A DNA stretch of 64,000 nt from Ww85 sp963745765 (GTDB lineage: Bacteria > Desulfobacterota > Desulfobulbia > Desulfobulbales > Desulfocapsaceae): assembly GCA_963745765.1 (NCBI GenBank), contig CAVUYQ010000031.1, forward strand, positions 1-64,000. Reading direction: 5' to 3'. Made by a program: the position numbers and the translations under genes. The notes beneath the pieces are model-generated. The model saw nothing but the letters and a program-made list of their open reading frames with translations, was not told where the DNA came from and did no database searches. Shown here one piece after another: positions 55,601 through 63,704 of the stretch (within the stretch, counting starts at the first letter, position 1; every line of letters starts with the position of its first letter).

Positions 55601-56473
55601 TATAACTTGCTTGAAATGATTGAACTTGGCTACTTCGGCAAAAAGTATCGCTTTTTCTTCTTCCGGACTGAGCTCATTACTGACAATTTTCTCGAGTCCC
55701 TCAAAAAAACCATACAAAAGTTTAAAGGCATCAGCATGTGAATCGCTTTTCTTCAGCTTGATGTAACCGCCCAACGCGGATATTCCCTGGAGAAACAGCA
55801 GGCGGACTTTGTTCCCGGAAAATTCTTGCTCCAGTCTCCTCACCTCCTGGCCTAAATCACTGAGTTCTCGATCAGTGATCTCCCAGTCCATTCCCAGAAT
55901 ACAAGCCTTGAGGTTAAACAGGCTCGGGGCGACCGACTCCTGCTCATTCACCGCCACGGCGGACAGAACTGCAGCCTCAGGTTTTACGGCTTTTACCGGC
56001 GAGGAGGATGCAGATGACAGGGATATGTGTTTTTTGAGTTTCTCAAACTTCTGAATATCCCCTTTGAGGAGCGTTTTCTTTTCATCTTCAGACAGTTCCG
56101 TATCTATATCTATCTTTTCAAGATTGTAGTAAAAGCTCATCAACAGCCTGATAGCGGAAGGATGTGCATCAGACTTTTTCTGGAAGATATATTTACTTAT
56201 TTTTTCAAGCGCCTGGACATAGACAAGCTTGATAGGTTCATCACTCCAGATATCCTTGAGGTCGATCAACTCCACATTAAACTGAATGAGTACCTCGTCG
56301 GTGATCTCCCAGTCAATCTCAAGCATGATGGTCTTGAGTCGTGATATAGGCGATTCCTCGCCCCCTGAAAATTCAAACAGGTCGACATAATCAGTGTCGA
56401 TAGCATCACTTTCAAAGTCTTCAACTCCGATGGTGAGGTCATCGTCGTATTGGCTGTCTGTGTGCTGTTCCAC
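52694..56473 (-). CDS. Giant acidic repeat protein of unknown function, linked to an MglA-type GTPase
   Basis: A 1259-residue, highly acidic, intact protein. Two related helical modules lie near the N-terminus (about residues 40-150, LKTIMLEIDWEITDEVLIQF; about 185-290, LKACILGMDWEITDRELSDL) and a third, diverged one near the C-terminus (about 1040-1150, LRAGIASLGIEISEEITGGV). Between them are four clear repeats and one degenerate repeat of 75-110 residues, each with APAL(S/A), an (I/L)xDRLxGFF-like motif and VETxxDDDS; further low-complexity acidic sequence follows. The last 40 residues form a coiled coil. No catalytic motif, signal or membrane segment is seen. It follows the GTPase after 12 bases, so it is likely its effector or scaffold (inference). 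I do not recognise a family. Confidence 0.85.
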   Translation of the reverse strand: MEQHTDSQYDDDLTIGVEDFESDAIDTDYVDLFEFSGGEESPISRLKTIMLEIDWEITDEVLIQFNVELIDLKDIWSDEPIKLVYVQALEKISKYIFQKKSDAHPSAIRLLMSFYYNLEKIDIDTELSEDEKKTLLKGDIQKFEKLKKHISLSSASSSPVKAVKPEAAVLSAVAVNEQESVAPSLFNLKACILGMDWEITDRELSDLGQEVRRLEQEFSGNKVRLLFLQGISALGGYIKLKKSDSHADAFKLLYGFFEGLEKIVSNELSPEEEKAILFAEVAKFNHFKQVIAPTITPEAISEQNLNEDAAEYSSSVDNVPPAFAGMGDEDAHGFQAEEEIAGLKDDSPDDVLDRLESFFTGNEEAPGTEGTPSTGLTEPDSFAHAVSTKEALRGVEVETDADDDSDEDALPTVADGILAPALAGAEDEEHGFSAELTAETIKAESDGVTTDEIEDRLSGFFEEEPVPNRRQTDTVAALEGVAVETDGDDDSGEEDLPIEEEGGFAPALSDSDEEHGFNLDAEETAAVDMDDRLDGFFDEIPAASEVTATTGHVDALAGVDVETEDEDDSGESAVPAGSDDLFAPALSDFAEEGSVPDGHDGSKPVDELEGLSAEAIEDRLSGFFDGEPAPALQDEPGSMVSPTEFDEKTAPVSPETDQSIAPVVGVDVETEADDDSDLEALPTEMDGVIAPALSDTDEEAELSAFADAGFLTDDGGSIADLEERLSQFFDAEPGTESGAEIGEDVESPITVTEVEADIENLSAETDSELDVPFSLDSREDKADELTAADGFDDTPEIPEVFGELLPDEVIAEQSPDETAFIPELTGETDSGDDDQLFVDRQAGADKDSVEDLFGLKEEPDREPGEADERPPVSSGMSSEMEEDVVIFEAADHSEEDHISIENLLVATIIPEEEPDNLKGKTFYTFDSEADEKDFFAEIDDKVDEPGEFKQEILEEVDELEPEKLKLPGEAAADEAFLFDEEMDEILIDGGQDTPDQDQGETVTIDDSFFFTGDDPLSDLRAGIASLGIEISEEITGGVLAEVNSLRHRFMSRPAEKTLLQLISTIVQHIGQYGYESSAESHGLLLSVFNKLEQIQVPETDSVQAQEIVLAETCKVLLWQQKMLERQAIRKGDQLTFLDPLRSKAKSQDFSEPSEGEDGEVKSAPASDDSVDFDNEFSAEFDLVDNDSASDQEEIELDPVVPDGALSLDTGEIEPADALLESDSSLDPAAADFIKKEIASLKESLRSEIAELRNRLLDRQ

Positions 56474-56485
56474 CGTATGTTCTCT

Positions 56486-57091
56486 TTATAGAAGTTTTTT
56501 CTGGATAGAGATGACCGTAGAAGAGATGATTTTCTTCAATGTTGTCGCGACATTATATCCGGTAATAGCGCTTGCCTCAAAATAAGGCACCTTAAGCCTG
56601 CTGTTGAGATCTTTTTCCAGTACTTCAATGGGTAATGTCGGGATGCCATGCTCTTTAAGATCTACCTTATTGTATTGCATTACCAGCGGAATCTTGAAAA
56701 TACTCTCTTTATAGGACACCAGGTTCTCATGAAGCTGGTTTAAGGAACGAATATTTTTTTCGCGCTGTTTCGCCATCGCATCAGCCACAAATACAATCCC
56801 GTCAACCCCCCGTAATACCAGCTTCCGGGTGGCATTGTATTTAACCTGTCCGGGAACGGTATAGAGCTGGATCTTGATGTCATACCCTTTAATCTTGCCC
56901 ATGTCGAAAGGCAGAAAATCAAAAAACAATGTCCGATCACCATGGGTTTTCAGACTGACCATTTCAGAGACTATCTGCTTTCGGTAGGTCTTATTGATAT
57001 ATTCAAGGTTTGTCGTCTTACCGCATCGGCCGGGACCGTAATAAACTATTTTAACCTGAACAATCTTATCTTTTAAGTTGATGAAACTCAA
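56486..57091 (-). CDS. MglA-type small Ras-like GTPase
   Basis: A 201-residue bacterial small GTPase. It has VKIVYYGPGRCGKTTNLEYI (P-loop), a T-H-G-D-R-T-L-F-F-D-F switch segment, LYTVPGQVKYN in place of DxxG, as in MglA, QYNKVDL (base recognition) and EASAITG. The start is a TTG at 57091, chosen because MSFIN is the conserved MglA N-terminus and GGGGGTG lies just upstream. MglA sets cell polarity and motility in Myxococcus. Here it lies between a Roadblock protein (a likely GAP) and the acidic repeat protein. Confidence 0.92.
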   Translation of the reverse strand: MSFINLKDKIVQVKIVYYGPGRCGKTTNLEYINKTYRKQIVSEMVSLKTHGDRTLFFDFLPFDMGKIKGYDIKIQLYTVPGQVKYNATRKLVLRGVDGIVFVADAMAKQREKNIRSLNQLHENLVSYKESIFKIPLVMQYNKVDLKEHGIPTLPIEVLEKDLNSRLKVPYFEASAITGYNVATTLKKIISSTVISIQKKLL

Positions 57092-57164
57092 CGAGGCACC
57101 CCCAGAAATAATACTTCAGAAAACCAGTTGCTGAACGAAGCACATGACTCGTATCGTACCATGC

Positions 57165-57563
57165 CTACTTCCTGTCCCAGACGAGTCTGATCTTGTCGAT
57201 AACATCAACGACGTTTAAACGAAGAAAACCGAGAGAGATGTCCTTTCCGAACATTGAGATCAACAGCAACTCGTCGTCTATTTTGCTGAAATGGATGTTC
57301 GAATCCTGACCTTTATGAAAGAGCAGAGAAAATTCCTGCTCTCCAACCAGTTTTGCCATAGCATCAACGGTGGCAAAGTTCCCGGCAGCCAGTGCGGCAA
57401 AAGAATACACATCATATTTGCTCTCACCATTGTCTTTTGCTGTTATTATGTTACCAGCCATATCAATGATGATGACACAGTCAACGCCCAATTTAATCAA
57501 CTTGTCAGTGAGAATAACGTCAATTTGTTCAAGCTGCTCTTGACTGACAATTCCATAATTCAT
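57165..57563 (-). CDS. Roadblock/LC7-domain protein (MglB-like)
   Basis: A 132-residue protein from ATG 57563, which has AGAGG upstream. Roadblock/LC7 features: LGVDCVIIIDMAGNIITAKDN, SFAALAAGNFATVDAMAKLVGEQEF and ISMFGKDISLGFLRLNV. MglB proteins of this fold act as GTPase-activating partners of MglA. It is the first gene of the Roadblock-GTPase-acidic repeat operon, 73 bases before the GTPase. Confidence 0.88.
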   Translation of the reverse strand: MNYGIVSQEQLEQIDVILTDKLIKLGVDCVIIIDMAGNIITAKDNGESKYDVYSFAALAAGNFATVDAMAKLVGEQEFSLLFHKGQDSNIHFSKIDDELLLISMFGKDISLGFLRLNVVDVIDKIRLVWDRK

Positions 57564-58130
57564 ACTGCGTACCTCTTGTTGTTTTGAGCCAAGCACGTGG
57601 CTTAAATGTTAATTGCGTGAGCAACCTATCACAACACTGACCGAGCATCGAACGATGCCTTCACATGGCGTTACCTTGCCTGCTGCCCCATAGTACAGGA
57701 ATCTATCTATATACCAAATATTCTGCGTATTTCCATATTTAATAACGCAGGCACACCAAGGCATCATAATTAATACTATACGATAGTTTTTTTATGAGTT
57801 GAAGCTGTTTTTTACATTTTTTTAATAAAAATCAGAGATATAACCGCTACATTCCGGAAAAACATCACGGAAGAATACTAATTTCCATTTATATTCAATC
57901 AGTTAACCTGTCATTACCTTGCCTTTCCGATGTTCAGGTTTGCTTTCACAACGATTTCGTTCTGAGAATTAAGTGACGTGCAGGTTTTCCAAAATACCCG
58001 TTTTCTGTCAACTATTTGCCTGCAGTCGAGTGATCAATACCGAGACCGGCCTCCCCGCACAATAGAACCCAAATAGCCGTTGCGGACAAACCCATTATCT
58101 GCTATGAAACTTGCCTGGAGGTCACCGAGC
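57564..58130. other. Intergenic region without a recognised gene
   Basis: About 570 bases between the divergent Roadblock and tatD genes. It is AT-rich and should hold both promoters. I see one imperfect inverted repeat (CTGCGT...AACGCAG, 57723-57750) and no sigma-54 -24/-12 pair, RNA gene or conserved ORF. Confidence 0.4.
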
Positions 58131-58979
58131 GTGAAAAGATCAATTCCCCCTTTACCTGAACTGCCAAAAGACTCATACCTGATTGATACCCACTGCCACC
58201 TCGACATGAAGGACTACCGGGACGACATAGAATCCGTCCTTGAACACGGCTCCGATCATGGTGTGGCGGGAGTTGTCTCGATTGGTATTGATCTGGCCAG
58301 TTCCAGGGCTGCAACTGCCTTGGCAAAGCGGTTCAGTACCGTCAGGGCAACCATCGGCATCCACCCTCATGACGCTGAAAAAGCTTCTGCCGATGATCTG
58401 CAGATACTTGCTTGCCTTGCGGCTGATAATCGTGAAACCATCGTCGGGTATGGCGAAATCGGCCTTGATTATGTAAAGAATTATGCAAAACCGGAGATCC
58501 AGCGTTCTCTGTTCAGGCAACAGCTCGGCCTGGCACGGGAACTCGGCCTTCCGGTTATTATTCATGACAGGCAGGCGCATGATGACTGCCTTGCCATCAT
58601 CCGGAAGGAAGGCCCCTTTGAGTGCGGAGGAATCATGCATTGTTTTTCAGCCGATGTGGAGTTCGCCAAAAAAATTATCGACTGTAATTTTCATATCTCC
58701 ATACCGGGGATTGTGACTTTCAAGAATGCCCGGGATCTCCATCAAGTCGCCTCATTCATTCCTCTTGATAAAATGCTTATTGAAACAGATGGACCGTTTC
58801 TTGCGCCTGTTCCGTATCGAGGAAAACGCAATGAACCGCTATACACGCTTTATACAGCGGAGGCCATCGCCAGACTGAGACAAACAACAATCACTGAAAT
58901 TGCCAGCCGGACCAGCGCAAATGCCTGCGCCCTGTTCGGCTATGATTTTATCTCCGCACACCGGGGTCCGGCCGCATGA
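58131..58979 (+). CDS. tatD: TatD-family metal-dependent deoxyribonuclease
   Basis: A 282-residue TIM-barrel metal hydrolase. It starts with DSYLIDTHCHLDMKDY (HxH metal motif), IGIHPHDAEKA, VGYGEIGLDYVKNYA, VIIHDRQAHDD, GGIMHCFSAD and LIETDGPFLAP, the complete TatD set. I choose GTG 58131 because GGAGGT lies 8 bases upstream; upstream starts (ATG 58104, TTG 58080) lack such a site. It overlaps the next gene by 4 bases (ATGA). Function is DNA or nucleotide 3' processing/repair in the family. Confidence 0.92.
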   Translation: MKRSIPPLPELPKDSYLIDTHCHLDMKDYRDDIESVLEHGSDHGVAGVVSIGIDLASSRAATALAKRFSTVRATIGIHPHDAEKASADDLQILACLAADNRETIVGYGEIGLDYVKNYAKPEIQRSLFRQQLGLARELGLPVIIHDRQAHDDCLAIIRKEGPFECGGIMHCFSADVEFAKKIIDCNFHISIPGIVTFKNARDLHQVASFIPLDKMLIETDGPFLAPVPYRGKRNEPLYTLYTAEAIARLRQTTITEIASRTSANACALFGYDFISAHRGPAA

Positions 58980-59662
58980 TCCGAACTAATCTTATCACTA
59001 TTCGTGAAGACATCAGACAAACCGCCCTTCGATGCGGCAGAGATCCTGTTGATATCAAGCTGGTCGCCGTGTCAAAACGATTTCCCGCAGAGGTGATGCT
59101 GCAGGCCTGTGCTGCAGGGCAGTGGACTTTTGGCGAAAATTTTATTCAGGAAGCTGCGGAGAAAAGAGCAGTGCTCGGCGATGACGTCCGCCTCCATTTT
59201 ATCGGTCATCTGCAGAGCAACAAGGCAAAAACCGCCGCCGAAGTTTTTAACATGATAGAAACGATTGATCGGTTTAAAATCGCTTCAGTTTTACACCGCC
59301 ATCTGCTCGCCATGGATCGCACACTTGAGGTGCTTGTCCAGGTCAATATCGGCCTGGATCCGAAAAAATCGGGAGTACTCCCCGACGATACGGAACAACT
59401 TCTCACCCGGATTTCGGAACTGTCGACACTCAAGGTAAAAGGGCTGATGACCATACTGCCTGTCACCGAAAATAGTGAGCAGGCCCGACCATTGTTCCAA
59501 AAACTGCGAATATTATCTGAAAAAATGAAAGAACGGGGCTTATTTCCCGCTAACCGCAAGGTTGAACTTTCCATGGGAATGTCGGATGATTACCGGGTTG
59601 CCATAGAAGAAGGAGCAACATCCATTCGAGTTGGCACCGCCATCTTCGGCAACCGCCCCTGA
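58976..59662 (+). CDS. yggS: YggS/PLPBP-family pyridoxal-phosphate homeostasis protein
   Basis: A 228-residue PLP-binding protein. The PLP lysine is in VKLVAVSKRFP-type sequence (KLVAVSKRFP), followed by FGENFIQEAAEK, LHFIGHLQSNKAK and LSMGMSDDYRVAIEEGATSIRVG. The family maintains free PLP and has no known catalytic activity. It is translationally coupled to tatD. ugd starts 24 bases after its stop. Confidence 0.94.
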   Translation: MIRTNLITIREDIRQTALRCGRDPVDIKLVAVSKRFPAEVMLQACAAGQWTFGENFIQEAAEKRAVLGDDVRLHFIGHLQSNKAKTAAEVFNMIETIDRFKIASVLHRHLLAMDRTLEVLVQVNIGLDPKKSGVLPDDTEQLLTRISELSTLKVKGLMTILPVTENSEQARPLFQKLRILSEKMKERGLFPANRKVELSMGMSDDYRVAIEEGATSIRVGTAIFGNRP

Positions 59663-59686
59663 AAACGATAAAAGAGGGATTAAACC

Positions 59687-60997
59687 ATGAAGATCACCAT
59701 GATTGGAACAGGATACGTCGGTCTGGTAACCGGGACCTGTTTCGCTGAGTTCGGCCATCACGTCATCTGTGTTGACAAGATGGCTGACAAGATAGACAAG
59801 CTCAAGCAGAGGATTATTCCGATCTATGAGCCGCGACTTGACGTGCTTGTTGAAAAAAATGTGAGTGAAGGCCGCCTGTCATTTACAACCGAGATCGCTG
59901 AAGCCGTTTCCTCAGCGGAGGCGGTATTTATAGCGGTCGGAACCCCGAGCAGTCGACGGGGAGACGGCTATGCCGACCTCAGCTATATCTACGAAGCCAC
60001 CAGGGAGATGGCCGGCCATCTCAAGGGATATACGGTAATTGTTGATAAAAGTACCGTTCCGGTCGGTACAGCCCGGCAGGTCGCACGAATCGTAAGGGAA
60101 GGAAACCCCGGGGCCGACTTTGATGTTGCCTCCAACCCTGAATTTCTTCGAGAGGGTGCGGCAATATCTGATTTTATGCGACCTGACCGGATTATTATCG
60201 GTGTAGAATCTGATCGTGCCGAAGCAGTTTTGCGGGCGATCTACAAGCCGCTTTTCCTCCAGGAAACACCCATTGTCAAAACCACCATCGAAACCGCGGA
60301 ACTGACTAAATATGCGGCCAATGCCTTTCTAGCCACAAAGATCAGCTTTATCAACGAGATAGCAGTCTTATGCGACGCCATCGGTGCCGATGTCGTCGCT
60401 CTTGCCAGGGGAATCGGCATGGACGGCAGAATCGGATCAAAATTTCTTCACCCGGGACCGGGCTACGGTGGATCATGCTTTCCCAAGGATACGCTGGCCC
60501 TGCTCAGGATAGCACAGGAAAATGGCCGAAGTATGCGCATCGTTGAGGCTGCTGTTGAGGCAAATGCCGCCCAGAAAGCGCTCATGGTGAAAAAGATCAG
60601 AGACATGCTCGGCGGGTCGGAGGCAGGTAAGACTCTTGCCATCCTCGGCCTGACCTTCAAGCCTGAAACGGACGATATGCGGGATTCCCCGGCCATAACA
60701 ATTATCCCTGCACTGATGGAAAAGGGTGCCTCAATACGTGCGCACGATCCTCAGGGTATGGATGAGGCCCGCCTCCTTCTCCCGGCCGGTATCCATTATA
60801 GTCAAAACGCCTACGACGCCTGTGCGGGCGCAGATGCAGTGATTCTCATGACGGAATGGAACCAGTATCGGGCAATGGATGTTGATCGGCTGTCAGCGGT
60901 CTTGAAAGAGAAGGTCTTTATTGACCTGAGAAATGTCTATGAACCGGGAATCCTGAAAGAAAAAGGCTTCCGCTACTGTGGTGTCGGAAGAGCCTGA
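59687..60997 (+). CDS. ugd: UDP-glucose 6-dehydrogenase
   Basis: A 436-residue enzyme that oxidises UDP-glucose twice to UDP-glucuronate. It has MIGTGYVGLVTGTCFAEFGH (NAD), VFIAVGTPSSRRGDGYADLS, STVPVGTA, ASNPEFLREGAAI, KYAANAFLATKISFINEIA and the catalytic Cys in GYGGSCFPKDTLAL. Glucuronate is a common precursor for acidic surface polysaccharides such as that predicted at 0-17 kb. Intact, with a hairpin terminator directly after it. Confidence 0.96.
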   Translation: MKITMIGTGYVGLVTGTCFAEFGHHVICVDKMADKIDKLKQRIIPIYEPRLDVLVEKNVSEGRLSFTTEIAEAVSSAEAVFIAVGTPSSRRGDGYADLSYIYEATREMAGHLKGYTVIVDKSTVPVGTARQVARIVREGNPGADFDVASNPEFLREGAAISDFMRPDRIIIGVESDRAEAVLRAIYKPLFLQETPIVKTTIETAELTKYAANAFLATKISFINEIAVLCDAIGADVVALARGIGMDGRIGSKFLHPGPGYGGSCFPKDTLALLRIAQENGRSMRIVEAAVEANAAQKALMVKKIRDMLGGSEAGKTLAILGLTFKPETDDMRDSPAITIIPALMEKGASIRAHDPQGMDEARLLLPAGIHYSQNAYDACAGADAVILMTEWNQYRAMDVDRLSAVLKEKVFIDLRNVYEPGILKEKGFRYCGVGRA

Positions 60998-61005
60998 TGC
61001 TGCAT

Positions 61006-61044
61006 AACAAGCGCCCCGATACCAGGGGTACCGGGGCGCTTGTT
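61006..61044. terminator. Bidirectional hairpin terminator
   Basis: AACAAGCGCCCCG / CGGGGCGCTTGTT is a perfect 13-base-pair stem between the convergent ugd and PxxKW genes. The outer A-T pairs give short U-rich tails in both directions, so it probably ends both transcripts. Confidence 0.7.
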
Positions 61045-61069
61045 GAATCGTATTCGTTTGCCGAGGTTA

Positions 61070-61312
61070 TCAGCTTTTTCGCTTTGAAGCCCGTTTTGAT
61101 GCCTTCAGGGGGTTGATGCGTACCTTTGCAACCACGATCTCCGGCTTCTGGTGAGTGGCGAAGTTGCATATTCCCAGTCGCCATTTTGCTTCCGGATTGG
61201 CATAGGTTTTGCAGTAAGTTACGCCATCTGTCTCAACCACTCGTTCACACCCTATACACTTGTCGATTATCGGCTTGAATCCTTCAATATATTTTTCTGC
61301 TGTCTCCGACAT
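61070..61312 (-). CDS. PxxKW-type cysteine-rich small protein
   Basis: An 80-residue protein from ATG 61312, preceded by GTGGAGG. It reads IDKCIGCERVVETDGVTYCKTYANPEAKWRLGICNFATH in three parts, with four cysteines and the P-x-x-K-W motif (PEAKW) that names the PxxKW family common in anaerobic deltaproteobacteria. The tail is rich in Lys and Arg. Function unknown; the cysteines suggest a metal site. Confidence 0.75.
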   Translation of the reverse strand: MSETAEKYIEGFKPIIDKCIGCERVVETDGVTYCKTYANPEAKWRLGICNFATHQKPEIVVAKVRINPLKASKRASKRKS

Positions 61313-61333
61313 GCTATCCTCCACATTATTCAA

Positions 61334-61666
61334 TGACTATACGTACATGCCATCAGGAAGAAATTACCGTGCTGGCTGGCGAGAGTCTTTTATTAAAAGA
61401 AAAGAGAGAATTCTAACAAATATTTCAGAGTTCAGCAAGCAAAACATATCAGTTTCTCTTCTTGCGGTCTATCCTGGAGCGCTGTCGACACAGTCATTTA
61501 AATTTTCTTTTTTCTTACATATATTCATATATTTAGGCTATATGACGAAAGAAATAAATTATTTTATCACGCTTCCTTGTATTCTCCAACCTCATGGAAT
61601 ATAATAGGATTCGTGATAAATGTGTGTTTTTTGCTCATTTATCGTCTGCTGAGAAGCATACTTATG
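61334..61666. other. AT-rich intergenic region without a recognised gene
   Basis: About 330 bases. An ORF spans part of it, but it shows no family resemblance or ribosome binding site. There is an inverted pair TTTATCACG (about 61563) and CGTGATAAA (about 61612). It may contain the pilC promoter. Confidence 0.35.
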
Positions 61667-61833
61667 GGTACCTTGAATAATTCGATTATTCGATCGAGAT
61701 CAAGGCATGCAAGAAATTTTACCGTAGGCGCCCCGCAGGAAGTACTATCGGGGTGCATATAGATGATATTCCGAGGATAAAATTTCGAGCATAACGAAGA
61801 GATCGGGCGAAAAGGCAATTATTCAAGGTGGCC
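61667..61833 (+). repeat. Full-length dispersed element, reference copy
   Basis: 167 bp, starting GGTACCTTGAATAATTCG and ending AATTATTCAAGGTGGCC, so its termini are near-perfect inverted repeats. An inner hairpin GCGCCCCG...CGGGGTGC, CGATCGAGATCAAGGCATGC and TTTCGAGCATAACGAAGAGA follow the same order as in other full copies. It lies 30 bases before pilC, in its leader. Confidence 0.87.
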
Positions 61834-61862
61834 TAATTTCTTGACTCGTTTTGGAGATTGTC

Positions 61863-63068
61863 ATGCCTGTTTATCTATGGAAAGGTAAAAACCAGTACGG
61901 AGAAAAACGCAAGGGTGAGGTTGAAGCACCTGACCAAGCGGCAGCTCTGGGCCATGTCAAGCGTCTGCGCATCACCAATCCGGTTATCAAGGAAAAGCCG
62001 AAAGATATTTTCGCAAACATCGCCATCTTCCAGCCCAGGGTAACAGGAAAGGATGTCGTTGTCTTCACACGCCAGCTCGCCACGATGATCGACGCCGGTC
62101 TTCCCCTTGTTCAATGTCTTGAAATTCTCAGCAAGCAGCAGGAAAACCCCACCTTTAAGCGGGCGCTCATGGCAATTCAGCAGGACGTGGAGGCAGGAAC
62201 AACCTTTGCCGACTCAATGCGTAAACATCCAAAGATTTTTGATAATCTCTACAGCAACATGATTGAAGCCGGCGAAACGGGAGGTATTCTCGATACCATC
62301 CTCGGGCGATTGGCCAATTTTATGGAAAAGGCCATGGCGTTAAAAAAGAAGGTCAAGGGTGCCATGACTTATCCGACCATCTGCCTGGCGATTTCGATTC
62401 TCATCCTGGTTGTCATACTGGTCTTCGTTATACCTGTTTTTGAAGAAATGTTTGCCTCGATGGATTCAGCGCTTCCTCTGCCTACCCAGATGGTGGTCTT
62501 TGCCAGCAACATGTTCAAGGAAAATCTGATCTGGATCATTCTGCCGGTGGTAGCACTTATCTGGCTTTATAAAAAAATATACAATACGGAAAAAGGCCGG
62601 CTGAAAATGGACCAGATCTTTCTGCAGCTGCCGATTATCGGTGTGCTGATCAGGAAAGTCGCCGTAGCCAAATTTACCCGGACACTGAGTACCATGCTGC
62701 AGAGCGGGGTTCCGATCCTTGAGGCTCTCACTGTCGTAGCAAAAACGGCCGGCAACAAGGTCATAGAGCGCGCGGTATTCAGGGTATCAGACTCAATTGC
62801 CGAAGGTCGCCCCATTGCCGAACCTCTAGAGGAAAGCGGCGTTTTCCCGAACATGGTTGTGCAGATGATTAACGTCGGAGAAACGGTCGGTGCCCTGGAT
62901 ACGATGCTGGAAAAAGTTGCAGATTTTTACGATGATGAGGTTGACCAGGCCGTTTCCAACCTGACCTCGATGATTGAACCGTTTATGATGGTCTTTCTCG
63001 GCGGCATGATCGGTATGCTCGTCGTATCAATGTATCTGCCCATTTTCCAGATGGCCGGAAATGTTTAG
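61863..63068 (+). CDS. pilC: Type IV pilus/type II secretion inner-membrane protein (PilC/GspF)
   Basis: A 401-residue platform protein with two GspF domains. It starts MPVYLWKGKNQYGEKRKGEVEA, then FTRQLATMIDAGLPLVQCLEIL and MIEAGETGGILDTIL, a membrane segment (TICLAISILILVVILVFVIP), and the second half FTRTLSTMLQSGVPILEAL and MINVGETVGALDTMLEKVADFYDDEVD. It anchors the pilus machine with the PilB motor. It stands alone: no other pilus gene follows, so the rest of the machine must be elsewhere. The start is ATG 61863, with GGAG upstream. Confidence 0.93.
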   Translation: MPVYLWKGKNQYGEKRKGEVEAPDQAAALGHVKRLRITNPVIKEKPKDIFANIAIFQPRVTGKDVVVFTRQLATMIDAGLPLVQCLEILSKQQENPTFKRALMAIQQDVEAGTTFADSMRKHPKIFDNLYSNMIEAGETGGILDTILGRLANFMEKAMALKKKVKGAMTYPTICLAISILILVVILVFVIPVFEEMFASMDSALPLPTQMVVFASNMFKENLIWIILPVVALIWLYKKIYNTEKGRLKMDQIFLQLPIIGVLIRKVAVAKFTRTLSTMLQSGVPILEALTVVAKTAGNKVIERAVFRVSDSIAEGRPIAEPLEESGVFPNMVVQMINVGETVGALDTMLEKVADFYDDEVDQAVSNLTSMIEPFMMVFLGGMIGMLVVSMYLPIFQMAGNV

Positions 63069-63194
63069 ACAGTAAACCTGTCTATTCCGTCGGACAAAAA
63101 AATAATATCTTGATACTATTGACTTTATTTAGAAGAAGTATATCATTAGGCGAAGGTGGGGTACAAAATGGAGTTTCTACTTCAGGAGGAGCAT

Positions 63195-63479
63195 ATGACA
63201 CTGACAAAAGCAGACCTTGTCCAGCAGGTATACAAAAATCACGAAGGATTGACCAAAGCCCAGGCTACCGCATCGGTAGAAGCGTTTCTTCGTCTATCAA
63301 AGGATTCACTCATAGACGGGGCGGACCTGCTCCTCAGCGGATTTGGAAAATTTAACGTCAAAGACAAAAATTCACGGCGCGGGCGCAACCCTCAAACAGG
63401 CCAGGAATTGACCCTTGATGCCCGTCGCGTGGTAACCTTCAAGCCTTCCGGCATTCTGAGAGAAAAAATCAACAAGTAG
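63195..63479 (+). CDS. ihfA: Integration host factor alpha subunit/HU-family protein
   Basis: A 94-residue DNA-bending protein. It starts MTLTKADLVQQVYKNHEGLTK, then LLLSGFGKFNVKDKNSRRGRNPQTGQELTL with the proline-containing DNA arm, and RRVVTFKPSGILREKIN. AGGAGG precedes ATG 63195. The arm sequence GRNPQTGQ fits the IHF-alpha/HU family; the subunit assignment is likely but not certain. IHF often assists sigma-54 promoters, several of which occur in this window. Confidence 0.88.
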   Translation: MTLTKADLVQQVYKNHEGLTKAQATASVEAFLRLSKDSLIDGADLLLSGFGKFNVKDKNSRRGRNPQTGQELTLDARRVVTFKPSGILREKINK

Positions 63480-63600
63480 TTCACGTTTCAATCAAAACAT
63501 AGACTCGAGCCGTTCTTCTCCTGTCAGAATAGAGCTGTCTTTTGCGCACCATGGCAAGAGGCAGCTTTGTTGTTTAGCGCTATGTGGCACCTGCAATCAT

Positions 63601-63703
63601 CAAGCATCGGTCGAAATCAAGGCCGGCATAGAACTGGTTTGCCAAGGATACACTTTCGAACATAACGCAGATATCGGAAGAAAAGGCGATTATCCAGGGG
63701 TCC
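63601..63703 (+). repeat. Diverged copy of the dispersed element
   Basis: CATCGGTCGAAATCAAGGC, TTTCGAACATAACGCAGATATC, and AAAAGGCGATTATCCAGGG are recognisable in family order, though diverged and lacking the first terminus. It lies immediately upstream of the ParB-like ORF. The rest of 63480-63600 shows nothing. Confidence 0.65.
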
Positions 63704-63704
63704 T

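Noticed and set aside
61260..61604. Plus-strand ORF of 114 codons
   Set aside because: It overlaps the well-supported PxxKW gene in antisense, then runs through AT-rich DNA without a recognisable domain or ribosome binding site.
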